In this document: positions 35,094 through 44,418 of the stretch, one piece after another | How positions within the stretch are numbered: the stretch's first letter is position 1 | Layout: each line of letters starts with the position of its first letter | NCBI GenBank assembly: GCA_024707265.1 | Contig: JANQAB010000006.1 | Location: 67,001 to 131,000, forward strand | Direction: 5' to 3' | DNA: 64,000 bases | DNA from: Sporocytophaga sp. | GTDB lineage: Bacteria > Bacteroidota > Bacteroidia > Cytophagales > Cytophagaceae | Program-made: the position numbers and the translations under genes | The notes under the pieces: generated by a model | What the model saw: the letters and a program-made list of their open reading frames with translations, nothing else | What the model was told of the DNA's origin: nothing | Database searches by the model: none

Positions 35094-37859
35094 ATGCTTC
35101 TTCTTAAAACACTTTTCCTTAAGCTGAATTTTTACATCTATCTTTTAGCTTTAACATGGATTTCATCTGCATTGAAAGGCCAAAGCTTTGAATTTAACCA
35201 AGTGCTCCCTTCTTCGCCGGCCCTGCAACTTACCGCGGAACTTAATAACTTAAGTATTAGTGCAGTCGCTTTTTCAGATATAGATAATGATGGAGATTTT
35301 GATCTGTTAACAACAGGATTAGCTCGCAATAACTCAAATGCATCCTCCACAACTTTGTATAGAAACGACGGACAGGGCAATTTTTCAAAAGTAGAAGGTA
35401 CTATTTTTGAAAAATTTCAAGGAGGTTCAATTGCTTTTGGAGACGTAGATGGAGATAATGACGAAGATGTAATACTGACAGGTAGATATGGATCATTACA
35501 TAATAAAGCTACAATACTTTATCTCAATGATGGGCGGGGCATTTTTACAGCATCATCCCTCAATGAATTCAGAAGTTCAGACAAGTGCATGACTGTCTTG
35601 AAAGATCTGGATAAAGACGGAGATCTGGACCTGTTTCTTTCAGATGAATACTCCTCTCATATACTATCGAACGATGGAAAAGGAAAATTTACACCAATGC
35701 CTGTATCCTATCCTGACAATCATTATGGAGCTGTCACATTTGCAGATGTTAACAATGATGGTTACGAAGACATGTTTATTACCGGAGGTTTCCGAAGTTC
35801 CTTATTTATTAATAAAGGCTCTCTTACGTTTGAAAAGGATAATTCCAATATATTTCCTCCTCTTGATTGGAGTGCTGCGCAATTAGCCGACTTAAATGGA
35901 GATGGTAGTCCAGATCTGATACTTACTGGAGAACAAAGTTTAAATGGCACTAGAAGTCTGATAACTAAAATTTATCAAAACAAAAACGGCCTATTTGAAG
36001 AAAGCTACACAATTATTCCACCTCTTAAAGAGGCCTCTTTGGACATTACTGATATAGACAATGACAAAGATTTAGATATCATCATCAATGGAGATATTGG
36101 TTCTTTGAATTATACTACCATTTTGTACGAGAATGATGGTCAGGGCATATTTAGTGAGAAGAACCAAAAGTTTGTATCGGAAAAATACAGGTCTGTTGTA
36201 AAGTTTCAAGATGTAAACAATGACAAGTCCCCTGACTTTTTAATAGTCAATTTAATCAAAACAAATATTTATATAAACAATGGACACGGACAATTTGCTC
36301 CAATTTTAAATACCCCATTCTATCATGAAACCAGTTTTAATCAAGTTGTATTAGGAGATGTAGATGGAGATTCGGACAGTGATGTTTTAGTTCTGGGAAG
36401 TAGGCCACATCACCTATATCTGAATGATGGCAATGGATTTTTTAATGATGATACAACTGCTAAATTTCCAGAATTAATATCTCCTAATGGTGCCTTTGCA
36501 GATGTAGACAACGATAATGATCTGGATCTGATCCTTACAGGATCTATGAACAGAAAACTACACGCTATTTTGTTTTCCAATAATGGAAAGGGACAATTTA
36601 CCATTAAAGACAGTACAACCTTTGAAGGAATTCAAGAAGGTTATATAGCCTTTGCTGATATTGACAACGATTCGGATCAGGATGTACTGATAACAGGACA
36701 AGATGTGAACCGAAAAGCTGCAATTAACCTTTACAAAAACGATGGAAATGGAAATTTTACTCTTCAGTCTGACTCTCGATTTAACGCAGTTCAAAACGGA
36801 ATAATAGTATTTGCAGATATCGATAATGATAATGACCAGGACGTATTAATTAAAGGCCACACTGGTTTCAGCTACTCCAATACCCTCTATATAAATGATG
36901 GCTCCGGAATTTTTACAAGAGATTACAGAACATTCCTTCCCCCTTTTGGAGGAAGAGGAGCCTGTTTTGCGGACCTCGACCATGACAATGACCTGGATCT
37001 TTTTTTAGTCGGAAACGGTTATAGCTCCTTTGAAAAAGCCAGGCTATATCTCAATGACGGCACAGGACGATTTCTCCAATCCCCTCAATCATTTAACACA
37101 TTAGGAAGCGGAGATGCTGTATTAACAGATCTTGATGGAGATGGAGACCTTGATATATTTCAAACTGGCAAATTAATTCCTGGTTCATTTAGTTACGGAA
37201 GTGAATTGTATTTTAACAATGGCGATGGAACTTTCAGCGAAATGATAAATTCTCCATTTGAACCTGTATCTAATGCTCCTTTTGTCTTTTCTAATGATAT
37301 TGATGGAGACTCCGACGAGGACATTCTTGTGTTTGGAATCAATATGTCAGGCGACGCTTCCGCTAAAGCCTATAAAAAAAGCTTCTGCTCGTCTACATTG
37401 TCAATTGATGGACCTAACCTGATATCCAATACTGAAAATGCAACATACCAGTGGTTAAATTGCGATGAAGGTTTTGCTCCGATTTCGGGTGAAAAATCCC
37501 AAACCTTTACGCCCATTCATAGCGGAGAATACGCTGTAAGAGTCTCTGACACCAAGTGTATCGGCATTTCACCCTGCACTGCTGTTTATATAACAGAAAA
37601 CAAAGGTTCTCACATCAATGGGAAGCTATCAATATATCCTAATCCTGTACTGGGGAGATTAAATATTAATCTTAATGGTATCTCTGACAAGTCTGTGGCA
37701 TACCTTAAAAATATCCATGGAGACATCTTAGAAAGTGTTATACTACATGGCAATCAGACAAACAGTATGATTATAAAACACCCTGCTGGTCTTTACTTCT
37801 TAGATGTGGTGTATGGTTCGCACAAAGAGACATATAAAATTGCCGTTGCTCAGGAATAG
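35094..37859 (+). CDS. T9SS-secreted VCBS/FG-GAP repeat protein
   Basis: A 921-residue protein; ATG at 35094 is chosen over the TTG at 35085. The signal peptide spans about 10-28. About fourteen repeats of ~60 residues carry DxDxDGDxD loops followed by [LI]-x-x-G (DIDNDGDFDLLTTG, DLDKDGDLDLFLSD, DVNNDGYEDMFITGG), and each is separated by an LYxNDGxGxF strand. A short Cys-containing region follows (GPNLISNTENATYQWLNC), then the T9SS tail (YPNPVLGRLNINLNG ... THKETYKIAVAQE-type end). Probably two seven-blade propellers; extracellular and calcium dependent by inference. Confidence 0.88.
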   Translation: MLLLKTLFLKLNFYIYLLALTWISSALKGQSFEFNQVLPSSPALQLTAELNNLSISAVAFSDIDNDGDFDLLTTGLARNNSNASSTTLYRNDGQGNFSKVEGTIFEKFQGGSIAFGDVDGDNDEDVILTGRYGSLHNKATILYLNDGRGIFTASSLNEFRSSDKCMTVLKDLDKDGDLDLFLSDEYSSHILSNDGKGKFTPMPVSYPDNHYGAVTFADVNNDGYEDMFITGGFRSSLFINKGSLTFEKDNSNIFPPLDWSAAQLADLNGDGSPDLILTGEQSLNGTRSLITKIYQNKNGLFEESYTIIPPLKEASLDITDIDNDKDLDIIINGDIGSLNYTTILYENDGQGIFSEKNQKFVSEKYRSVVKFQDVNNDKSPDFLIVNLIKTNIYINNGHGQFAPILNTPFYHETSFNQVVLGDVDGDSDSDVLVLGSRPHHLYLNDGNGFFNDDTTAKFPELISPNGAFADVDNDNDLDLILTGSMNRKLHAILFSNNGKGQFTIKDSTTFEGIQEGYIAFADIDNDSDQDVLITGQDVNRKAAINLYKNDGNGNFTLQSDSRFNAVQNGIIVFADIDNDNDQDVLIKGHTGFSYSNTLYINDGSGIFTRDYRTFLPPFGGRGACFADLDHDNDLDLFLVGNGYSSFEKARLYLNDGTGRFLQSPQSFNTLGSGDAVLTDLDGDGDLDIFQTGKLIPGSFSYGSELYFNNGDGTFSEMINSPFEPVSNAPFVFSNDIDGDSDEDILVFGINMSGDASAKAYKKSFCSSTLSIDGPNLISNTENATYQWLNCDEGFAPISGEKSQTFTPIHSGEYAVRVSDTKCIGISPCTAVYITENKGSHINGKLSIYPNPVLGRLNINLNGISDKSVAYLKNIHGDILESVILHGNQTNSMIIKHPAGLYFLDVVYGSHKETYKIAVAQE

Positions 37860-38170
37860 CGCTGCCTATTCTTACTATTTGTAGGGTTGTCAAGTTGAAA
37901 AACCTGACACCACTACAAATTTTATTTCCAACAATATTTTTGTCTTTTAATCTTTTTATCTGATTCTATTATTTTCTTTCAGAGCTATCTTATCCATGGC
38001 TTTGCAAAAATCTCGACATAGACGAAAAAAGGGCAACTTAGGAAAATAGAGAATTGCCTTAGGGAACAAGGGAGTTAGCATAGGAAAATGTGGCCAGTTG
38101 AGCTGCTTTGATTATTATTACATAGTTTTCAGTAGCTCTAAACTGGCTCTCATTATTCTTTATTTTAATA
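37860..38170. other. Intergenic region with repeat copy 3
   Basis: 311 bases between convergent genes. It carries the long imperfect palindrome at 37878-37920. No T-run follows, so true termination signals are unclear. Nothing else recognised. Confidence 0.45.
37878..37920. repeat. GTGTC/GACAC dispersed palindrome, copy 3 (extended)
   Basis: ATTTGTAGGGTTGTCAAGTT - GAAA - AACCTGACACCACTACAAAT: 20-base arms with three mismatches. It gives the longest form of the element seen in this window. Confidence 0.65.
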
Positions 38171-38764
38171 TCAATTCCTCTCAGAAGTTATTCCATCATA
38201 TTCTTCTTTACTTGCTTCCGCATCTTTTTTTGTTTTTTGTACAGTCCCATCTTTATGATGTGGTGGGGAATAAATGGTGTACATTTTTAATTCTTTAGAA
38301 GCATCTGTATTTATTACATTATGCTTAGCGCCTGCCGGAATTATAATTGCATCGCCATCCTTTACTTCGTATTCTGTTCCGTCTATAATACACTTTCCCT
38401 TTCCACCTTCAAAGCGGAAAAACTGATCTATATCCGGATGAATTTCTTCTCCGATTTCTTCTTTAGGTTTTAAGCTCATTAGAACAAGTTGGGAATGCGT
38501 TGAAGTATATAATACCTTTCGAAAATCTTTGTTCTCCAAAGTATTTTTTTCAATATTAATCTTAAATCCTTTGACTTTTTTTGATTCTTCGGTTATCATA
38601 GAATCTGATTCTTTTAATCTTTTCAGATTGTTACCTTCACTGTCAGAACAACTCATAATACTAGTCGTTCCAAGCACTAATAAGGGTAAGGATAATATTC
38701 CAATACCAGATATATTGATTTGCAATATCCTCATAAAGTATTTATTTAAGTAATATTTTTCCAT
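38171..38764 (-). CDS. Cupin-domain protein with lipoprotein-like N-terminus
   Basis: 197 residues. The C-terminal ~110 residues are a single cupin barrel: EEIHPDIDQFFRFEGG (metal-binding His/Asp/Gln motif 1) and GDAIIIPAGAKHNVINT (motif 2), then YTIYSPPHHKDGTVQKTKKDAE, which matches a widespread bacterial cupin subfamily. Unlike most of that family it has an N-terminal hydrophobic segment ending TSIMSC (Cys39), so it may be an exported lipoprotein; the start could also be Met11. Ligand or enzyme activity unknown. Confidence 0.8.
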   Translation of the reverse strand: MEKYYLNKYFMRILQINISGIGILSLPLLVLGTTSIMSCSDSEGNNLKRLKESDSMITEESKKVKGFKINIEKNTLENKDFRKVLYTSTHSQLVLMSLKPKEEIGEEIHPDIDQFFRFEGGKGKCIIDGTEYEVKDGDAIIIPAGAKHNVINTDASKELKMYTIYSPPHHKDGTVQKTKKDAEASKEEYDGITSERN

Positions 38765-39024
38765 GAATTAAGGATCGAAAACAGGAATCTAACTTTCATA
38801 TCTTTGGATTGTTTAATCTTTGTTTTTATTGCCAATAATCATCTGTAATTACCGTGAAATTTGGGCTTTCACCTTGAAACTTCCTCCAAGAGAAAAACTC
38901 CTTTATTCGACCGTGAGGCAGCAGCCGAGGTGTGGATCTATAAAAAATTATTAATACTCTCCGTCAAATAACGAAATATAACTCACCAGCGGAGTATTAT
39001 GATACAAGCTTGTTCTGGTGAAGC

Positions 39025-40917
39025 CTAACCTATTCCTCCTTGCTGAGTCCATTTCCAATCAGGCTTTAGGACATCATTATCAACCTTCTCAGCTCTTACC
39101 CATGTCCTTAAAAAGGATCGCTTTCCATCTACCTCTTTCTCTGAAGAATGGTCTTTATCCTTTTCTTGATCTAATTTCATACTCATCCTTCGTTTCAACG
39201 GTCGATCATTTGATGTCATTTTAGTTTCCTCCATGTTCTTGGGAATTGAAACAATACCGAAATTATCATGTCCAGCAACATGGATCAACTTCTCGATTTC
39301 GTCATCACTTAATACTCTTCCTTCCGGATCCATGGAACGTAGTTCATTTCTATCATACTTAGCATTGGGGTTTTCGATTTTTTTAAGTACACTCAACCAA
39401 TCCTGCCCATCAAACCCTTCGCCATCTGGCAGATAACTTTCATAACTCCAGTTTATCCAGCGTTTACTCCATTTGTCATATGCTGTTTTATACTCATTGT
39501 ATTTATCTACATCTCTATCTCTAAGAAACGCATGGATAGCACTTCCTTTTACTTTTCTATGCTCTGTTGTTGGTGAAGAATGATTGATCATTTCGTCAAC
39601 AAATGTAACAAATCCATATTCTGGTATTTCCACAACTTCTATTATCTGAGGTTGGGCCAATTGACTCATTACTGTTTTCTTGTCCTTAAGAAACTCTTTA
39701 GGCAAGCTTTTAGCAATATTTGCAAGGTGCTCTTTACTTTCCATCGGATTAACCAAATATTCAGGACCGATCATTTTCTTTTTATTCATATAATTCAGAT
39801 TCACAAACAAAGTAGTGCCTAGAGTATCTTTATGAAAATAATTATTGGTAGATGTTCTTGTCCTGTAATATTGAACCTCTACCACAACCTTCCACCCAAA
39901 TTTTGCTTTACTACCAAAATTACTTTCCTTCAAATATTCCAGCTGATTTGCCTGATCCATTGTAGTCAAGGTATTGAGTATTATTTTCTTCTTCAGATCA
40001 TTATTTAACAACTCATATATACCTCGTCTTACCGATCCGTTACCAAGGTTCTCAAGTCGACAGCAGCTTATAAGATGTTTTAAACTTTTAAATCTTTGCA
40101 ACGGAGGTAATATGATTCCCCCCAGACAAACACCGGAATTATATTGGGTCTTCTCCATCATATTCTTTTTATCAATCTCCATCACATCCTCAAAGATTGC
40201 CTCAAGGTCTTCATGAATATTCTTTGCCAGTTCAATATCTTGCTTACCTACTTTGGGTTCTGCCATATTTTCATCTTTAAGAACCTTGGTAGATTTTTTA
40301 TTCCTTTGTGCTACATTGAACTCAGCTTTTTTCTTCTGAACAGGAGGCTGAGCGCTGTCTGAAACTTTAAGGGCTTTCTCTCCCATTACATCTGCTTCAT
40401 GCTCTAATCCTTCATCATCATTAATGCTCACCTTTTCCTTCATCTGTAAGGTGGGCTGCACTCTTCCCTGTTTCTGCTGTACAACATGCCAGGCTTCATG
40501 TGGCAAATGCTTTTCCTGCCCGGATGCTACATGAATATCCGTTCCCTGAGCATAAGCCTGTGCCTGCAGCTGCTCCGGCTTGTCAGAGTTGTAATGCACT
40601 TTTACATCATTCATGGAGACTCCTGAAAGGTTTTCTACGCCTGACATCAGATCATCGGGCAAACCTGTATTATTCTCTTTAGCCTCGTTTTCTTTGAGCT
40701 GGATATTTTCATCTTCTTCTTTTTTCAACTGAATACCCGAAGAAGTGCTCATTGACTGCATGACAGCATTACCATAGCCATTATTCTGAATATGATCAGG
40801 ACCAGTACCTGTTATCTTTCCATATGCCATCGCATTGACTGCATTGGACGCAGATCTGGAAGAATGGCTAAGACCGCGATGAGGAGCGTTTTCTTTATAG
40901 GATTTCTCTGATGGCAT
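39025..40917 (-). CDS. DUF4157 (eCIS-core) domain protein, putative injection-system effector
   Basis: A 630-residue protein without a signal peptide. The DUF4157/eCIS-core domain covers about 85-183: LPDDLMSGVENLSGVSMNDV, then KVHYNS, AQAYAQGTDIHVA, the HExxH-like HEAWHVVQQKQGRVQPT (HEAWH at 140-144), and GLEHEADVMGEKA. In known systems this domain marks cargo or accessory proteins of extracellular contractile injection systems. Residues ~240-560 form an unrecognised C-terminal domain that could be the payload; the last 70 are charged and low-complexity. No eCIS sheath, tube or baseplate gene is in the window, so its delivery machine is unseen. Neighbours include SUKH and NT-HEPN genes. Confidence 0.82.
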   Translation of the reverse strand: MPSEKSYKENAPHRGLSHSSRSASNAVNAMAYGKITGTGPDHIQNNGYGNAVMQSMSTSSGIQLKKEEDENIQLKENEAKENNTGLPDDLMSGVENLSGVSMNDVKVHYNSDKPEQLQAQAYAQGTDIHVASGQEKHLPHEAWHVVQQKQGRVQPTLQMKEKVSINDDEGLEHEADVMGEKALKVSDSAQPPVQKKKAEFNVAQRNKKSTKVLKDENMAEPKVGKQDIELAKNIHEDLEAIFEDVMEIDKKNMMEKTQYNSGVCLGGIILPPLQRFKSLKHLISCCRLENLGNGSVRRGIYELLNNDLKKKIILNTLTTMDQANQLEYLKESNFGSKAKFGWKVVVEVQYYRTRTSTNNYFHKDTLGTTLFVNLNYMNKKKMIGPEYLVNPMESKEHLANIAKSLPKEFLKDKKTVMSQLAQPQIIEVVEIPEYGFVTFVDEMINHSSPTTEHRKVKGSAIHAFLRDRDVDKYNEYKTAYDKWSKRWINWSYESYLPDGEGFDGQDWLSVLKKIENPNAKYDRNELRSMDPEGRVLSDDEIEKLIHVAGHDNFGIVSIPKNMEETKMTSNDRPLKRRMSMKLDQEKDKDHSSEKEVDGKRSFLRTWVRAEKVDNDVLKPDWKWTQQGGIG

Positions 40918-41018
40918 AACGAATCGAATTTATTTATCTGAAAATCAACAGAATTCGTACCAGCAATATAAAACAAATTCAGTTACAGAAATTAACCGAT
41001 TTGTTTACCGGAAATAAA

Positions 41019-41046
41019 AAGCCCGAAGAAATTATTCTTCGGGCTT
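41019..41046 (-). terminator. Terminator downstream of NT-HEPN copy 1
   Basis: 12-bp perfect stem AAGCCCGAAGAA (41019-41030) / TTCTTCGGGCTT (41035-41046), loop ATTA, followed on the minus strand by a T-rich run. It separates the NT-HEPN gene from the DUF4157 gene. Confidence 0.85.
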
Positions 41047-41187
41047 CGTGGTTTCCTGTAGTATCTGGTCTTCCCCCCAAACACATTTTAAATTATTGCT
41101 TCATTGAAGTAAATTCTATAATCAGAAATTGTTAATCCAGTTAGTTTATTACAGTATTCATTATGCCACCTAAATGCTATTGATTCT

Positions 41188-42051
41188 TTACTTCCCAATC
41201 CTTTCCTCACATTTTGCTTTTACCAAATCCCGCAATACCTCTACTCTCTTGCATAAATACTCAAGATCTTCTTTACTTATGGAGTATGACTTTTTATATC
41301 TGGCGTCAATGTAAGCCTTTTTTAAAAGTATAAATTGTGAATTCTTCTCTGGTGTATCACGGCGAAAAATTTCTTTAAATTCATCATCTACTGCTTCAAC
41401 CTGGCTTCCGAGTTCTTTTATGTCATGAATTTTAGCTTTGTAGCCTGTAAAGACTAAAAGTAGAGCTGTATAGTATCTTTCAGTTGCCTGATGAAGCAGG
41501 AATGCGGCTATTTTATATTTTTCTTTTTCAAAATTGAACCTATATGTCTCCAAAAAATCATTGGCACTTTCAAACCACAAATCATATTCTTCCTTAGCTC
41601 TTGCCTTTACTTTTTCAGGATCTATGAACTCCGGAACAGCTATAGGAGAATCGATGTTTCTTCCATTGTCATAAAGAATAATACCTTCTTTCACGACATC
41701 TATAAAAAAATAACTTCCATGAGCAAGCTCTCTTTTAAGATATCCCCAACTATGATGGATAAGATTTACCGGAGCCGTAGTATACAGTTTAGAAACATAT
41801 TTCTCAAGCTCTCTCCATTTATTGGATAAAACATTATCGAGCTTGGTTTCTGTAACAACGAGAATATCATAGTCGCTCTTATATCCATAAAGAATACCGT
41901 CTTCCATATACTCATCCTCCACCCAGTTACCACGGGCATACGAGCCAAAAAGCAAAACATAATCAGGCTGCATTTGCTCTAAAATTTGATCAGTGATGAG
42001 CTTTAACTCTTCTCTTTTGTGTTCCGGCAGGTGTTCTAGACTGGTTTTCAA
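41188..42051 (-). CDS. Fused nucleotidyltransferase-HEPN protein, copy 1
   Basis: 287 residues. The N-terminal minimal nucleotidyltransferase domain has GSYARG (36-41) and catalytic D-Y-D (60-62). The C-terminal HEPN domain (about 145-285) has HQATERYYTALLLVFTGYKAK and DARYKKSYSI. In two-gene systems the MNT antitoxin modifies the HEPN RNase toxin; here both are fused. The HEPN R-x4-6-H motif is not intact (R251 is followed by YKKSY without His), so RNase activity is doubtful. It begins with TTG at 42051 and shares its leader with two other genes. A near-identical copy is 2.2 kb away. Confidence 0.85.
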   Translation of the reverse strand: MKTSLEHLPEHKREELKLITDQILEQMQPDYVLLFGSYARGNWVEDEYMEDGILYGYKSDYDILVVTETKLDNVLSNKWRELEKYVSKLYTTAPVNLIHHSWGYLKRELAHGSYFFIDVVKEGIILYDNGRNIDSPIAVPEFIDPEKVKARAKEEYDLWFESANDFLETYRFNFEKEKYKIAAFLLHQATERYYTALLLVFTGYKAKIHDIKELGSQVEAVDDEFKEIFRRDTPEKNSQFILLKKAYIDARYKKSYSISKEDLEYLCKRVEVLRDLVKAKCEERIGK

Positions 42052-42106
42052 AATACTGAATTCAATTAATAAACATGAATTTAGAAAAAAACTTAAAGAT
42101 AAATAA
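42035..42106 (-). promoter_or_regulatory. Conserved leader, copy B
   Basis: Upstream and start region of NT-HEPN copy 1 (plus-strand core GGTTTTCAAAATACTG, then AATTCAATTAATAAAC, TGAATTTA). Nearly the same as copies A (19594) and C (44282). Confidence 0.6.
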
Positions 42107-42130
42107 GAAAATTGAGTAATATGAGATAGA

Positions 42131-42154
42131 GTGTCAGGCCAAAATGCCTGACAC
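42131..42154. repeat. GTGTC/GACAC dispersed palindrome, copy 4
   Basis: Perfect hairpin GTGTCAGGC - CAAAAT - GCCTGACAC. No T-run follows. Confidence 0.7.
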
Positions 42155-42341
42155 CTCGGGAATGGTTTTACTCGTAAATCGCAATATCAAGAAACAATGT
42201 AAGATCTCTGAACCGCTCTTCGAAATTTTTAATTTCAGCTCCTATCATTGGATTTTAAATCCGTAATAATATTCTAAATGCCTATTTTCTAAAACTCTAG
42301 CCTTCCCCATTCCGTAGAATCTTTAACAAATTTTTTATATA

Positions 42342-42734
42342 ATGAAAAAAATTATTGCAGACAACCAAGCATATAGTTTATCAGTATCTACTTCCAAAAA
42401 CAGAGCCTACCTCAAGCTCATAGGTTTTTGGCGCAATACAGACGCTGTGCCTGAGTACCTCAATGACTGGAAAAAGGCCTTGGAAGATTTAAAACCTGGC
42501 TTCAGCATCCTTACAGATGCCTCAGAGATGAAAACCCACCCACAAGACGTAAAATTGCTCCACGCCGAAGCCCAAAAGCTTACACTGGCAGCAGGGTTAA
42601 CCAAAGTAGCTGAGATCATCCAAAATGACATCACCGAGTTTCAACTTGATTCCCTGGCGCAGTCTACCAACTTCCCCAAAAGAAGCTTTAAAACAGCAGA
42701 AGAAGCAGAAACCTGGCTCGATAGCTTGGATTGA
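42342..42734 (+). CDS. Hypothetical protein, possibly STAS/SpoIIAA-like
   Basis: 130 residues, cytosolic, ATG start. The pattern of a beta strand (AYLKLIGFWRN), a long amphipathic helix (AVPEYLNDWKKALEDLKPG), SILTDASEMKTHP and a C-terminal SFKTAEEAETWLDSLD resembles SpoIIAA/STAS-like small proteins of Bacteroidota, but I see no decisive motif. The 3' part is richer in GC than its neighbours. Confidence 0.6.
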   Translation: MKKIIADNQAYSLSVSTSKNRAYLKLIGFWRNTDAVPEYLNDWKKALEDLKPGFSILTDASEMKTHPQDVKLLHAEAQKLTLAAGLTKVAEIIQNDITEFQLDSLAQSTNFPKRSFKTAEEAETWLDSLD

Positions 42735-42926
42735 TCTCTCCAAAGCTATAAGGTTTTAGAAATAGATAAGTATTAAGAATATTCTAAACTGCCAATAGGT
42801 AGGGGGACTACCTGGCACGCTTTTGTAACAGTGTGCCCTTCTGTACTATTCTACAACAACACCCATTAGTATCTAGTTTCTCTCTCCTCCGTAGCCTGCC
42901 TCATTACAGGCAATGGATAAGCCATC

Positions 42927-43286
42927 TTAGTTTAGCTCATTAAAGATTTTAATTATTTCCTTTTTACAAGCATGTAATTTGATGGGATTAGAATGGTTTT
43001 TCCCTAATATGCCCGATAAATAAGGAACTCTTCCTATTTCTTTATTTCCATTATTAAAAACTAAATATATTGTAATGATTTTATTGTCTAATTCATATGA
43101 AAGAGAATAAGTAACTGCACTACAATTTTTAGAGTTTAATTTTTCAAATGTAGATTTAAAATCTTTTTCAATAATTTTATTGATAACAGAAACAATCCAT
43201 TCATAACTATTTCCCGAGTAAACGCCTTCCTCCGGACCTTTGTAATACTCTAAGTATGCAGAAATAAAAATTTTTTCAATAATCAT
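42927..43286 (-). CDS. Hypothetical protein
   Basis: 119 residues, no signal peptide, family not recognised. It has a charged helical N-terminus, a beta-rich middle (SYELDNKIITIYLVFNNG) and a C-terminal Lys-rich helix. It lies between the two NT-HEPN copies, in very AT-rich DNA, consistent with acquired accessory DNA. Confidence 0.55.
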   Translation of the reverse strand: MIIEKIFISAYLEYYKGPEEGVYSGNSYEWIVSVINKIIEKDFKSTFEKLNSKNCSAVTYSLSYELDNKIITIYLVFNNGNKEIGRVPYLSGILGKNHSNPIKLHACKKEIIKIFNELN

Positions 43287-43433
43287 TTTATATTCCTCAC
43301 TAGTAGGATGAGCTATACAGAACTTTTTTTCATTAACCTGAGAATATCCGGAAGAATGTTAAAAAAGACAAAAAACTAAAAAAAAACTATACTTCCTATA
43401 AACTTATTCATTTTTTTATATTGATTACAATTC

Positions 43434-44298
43434 TTATTCCCCAATCCTCTCTTCACATTTTGCTTTTACCAAATCCCGTAGCACCTCTACTCTCTCACTC
43501 AAATACTCCAGATCTTCTTTGCTTATGGAGTATGATTTTTTGTATCTGGCATCAATGTAAGCCTTTTTTAAAAGTATAAATTGTGAATTCTTCTCTGGTG
43601 TATCTCGGGGAAAAATTTTCTTAAACTCAATATCTACAGCTTCTACCTGACTTCCGAGTTCTTCTATGTCATGAATTTTTGCTTTGTAGCCTGTAAAGAC
43701 TAAAAGTAACGCTGTATAGAATCTTTCAGTTGCCTGATGGAGCTGAAATGCAGCTATTTTATATTTCGCTTTTTGAAAGGCAAATTGAAACTGATCTAAA
43801 AAATCTCCTGCGCTCTCAAACCACAAGTCATATTCTTCCTTAGCTCTTGCCTTTACTTTTTCAGGATCTATAAACTCTGGTACAGCTATAGGAGAATCTA
43901 TGTTTCTCCCATTGTCATAAAGAATAATACCTTCTTTCACGACATCTATAAAAAAATAACTGCCATGAGCAAGTTCTCTTTTTCAGATATCCCCAACTAT
44001 GTTGGATAAGATTTACAGGAGCCGTAGTATAAAGTTTGGCAACATATTTTTCAAGCTCTCTCCACTTATTGGATAAGGCATTATCGAGCTTGGTTTCAGT
44101 AACTACAAGGATATCATAATCGCTCTTATATCCATAAAGAATACCGTCTTCCATATACTCATCCTCTACCCAGTTACCACGGGCATAGGAGCCAAACAGC
44201 AAAACATAATCAGGCTGCATTTGCTCTACAATATGATCCGTGATGAGCTTTAACTCTTCTCTTTTGTGTTCCGGCAGGTGTTCTAGGCTGGTTTTCAA
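43434..44298 (-). CDS. Fused nucleotidyltransferase-HEPN protein, copy 2 (frameshifted at a T5 run)
   Basis: Paralogue of the 41188-42051 gene. Residues 1-105 (frame from 44298) are almost identical, including GSYARG and DYD. At the plus-strand T5 run 43979-43983 the frame changes and the rest (to 43434) continues in another frame. Copy 1 has only four T at this point, and reading four here restores GYLKRELAHGSYFF and a total of exactly 287 residues. The HEPN half differs most around residues 165-175 and 225. TTG start, same leader as copy 1. Confidence 0.83.
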
Positions 44299-44356
44299 AA
44301 TACTGAATTCAATTAATAAACCTGAATTTATAAAAAAAACTAAAAGATAAATAAGG
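44282..44356 (-). promoter_or_regulatory. Conserved leader, copy C
   Basis: Upstream and start region of NT-HEPN copy 2, nearly identical to copy B and clearly related to copy A at 19.6 kb. Confidence 0.6.
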
Positions 44357-44418
44357 TAATGAGGTAAAAAAGAATTGGAGGATTATGGAACGATGATAAT
44401 CAATAAAAGTACATTGCT

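Noticed and set aside
38171..38764. Cupin gene as a phosphomannose isomerase
   Set aside because: Only the generic cupin metal motifs are present; no isomerase-specific residues could be named.
41188..44298. The two NT-HEPN genes as a composite transposon
   Set aside because: The copies are direct, not inverted, and no transposase or terminal inverted repeats are seen around them.
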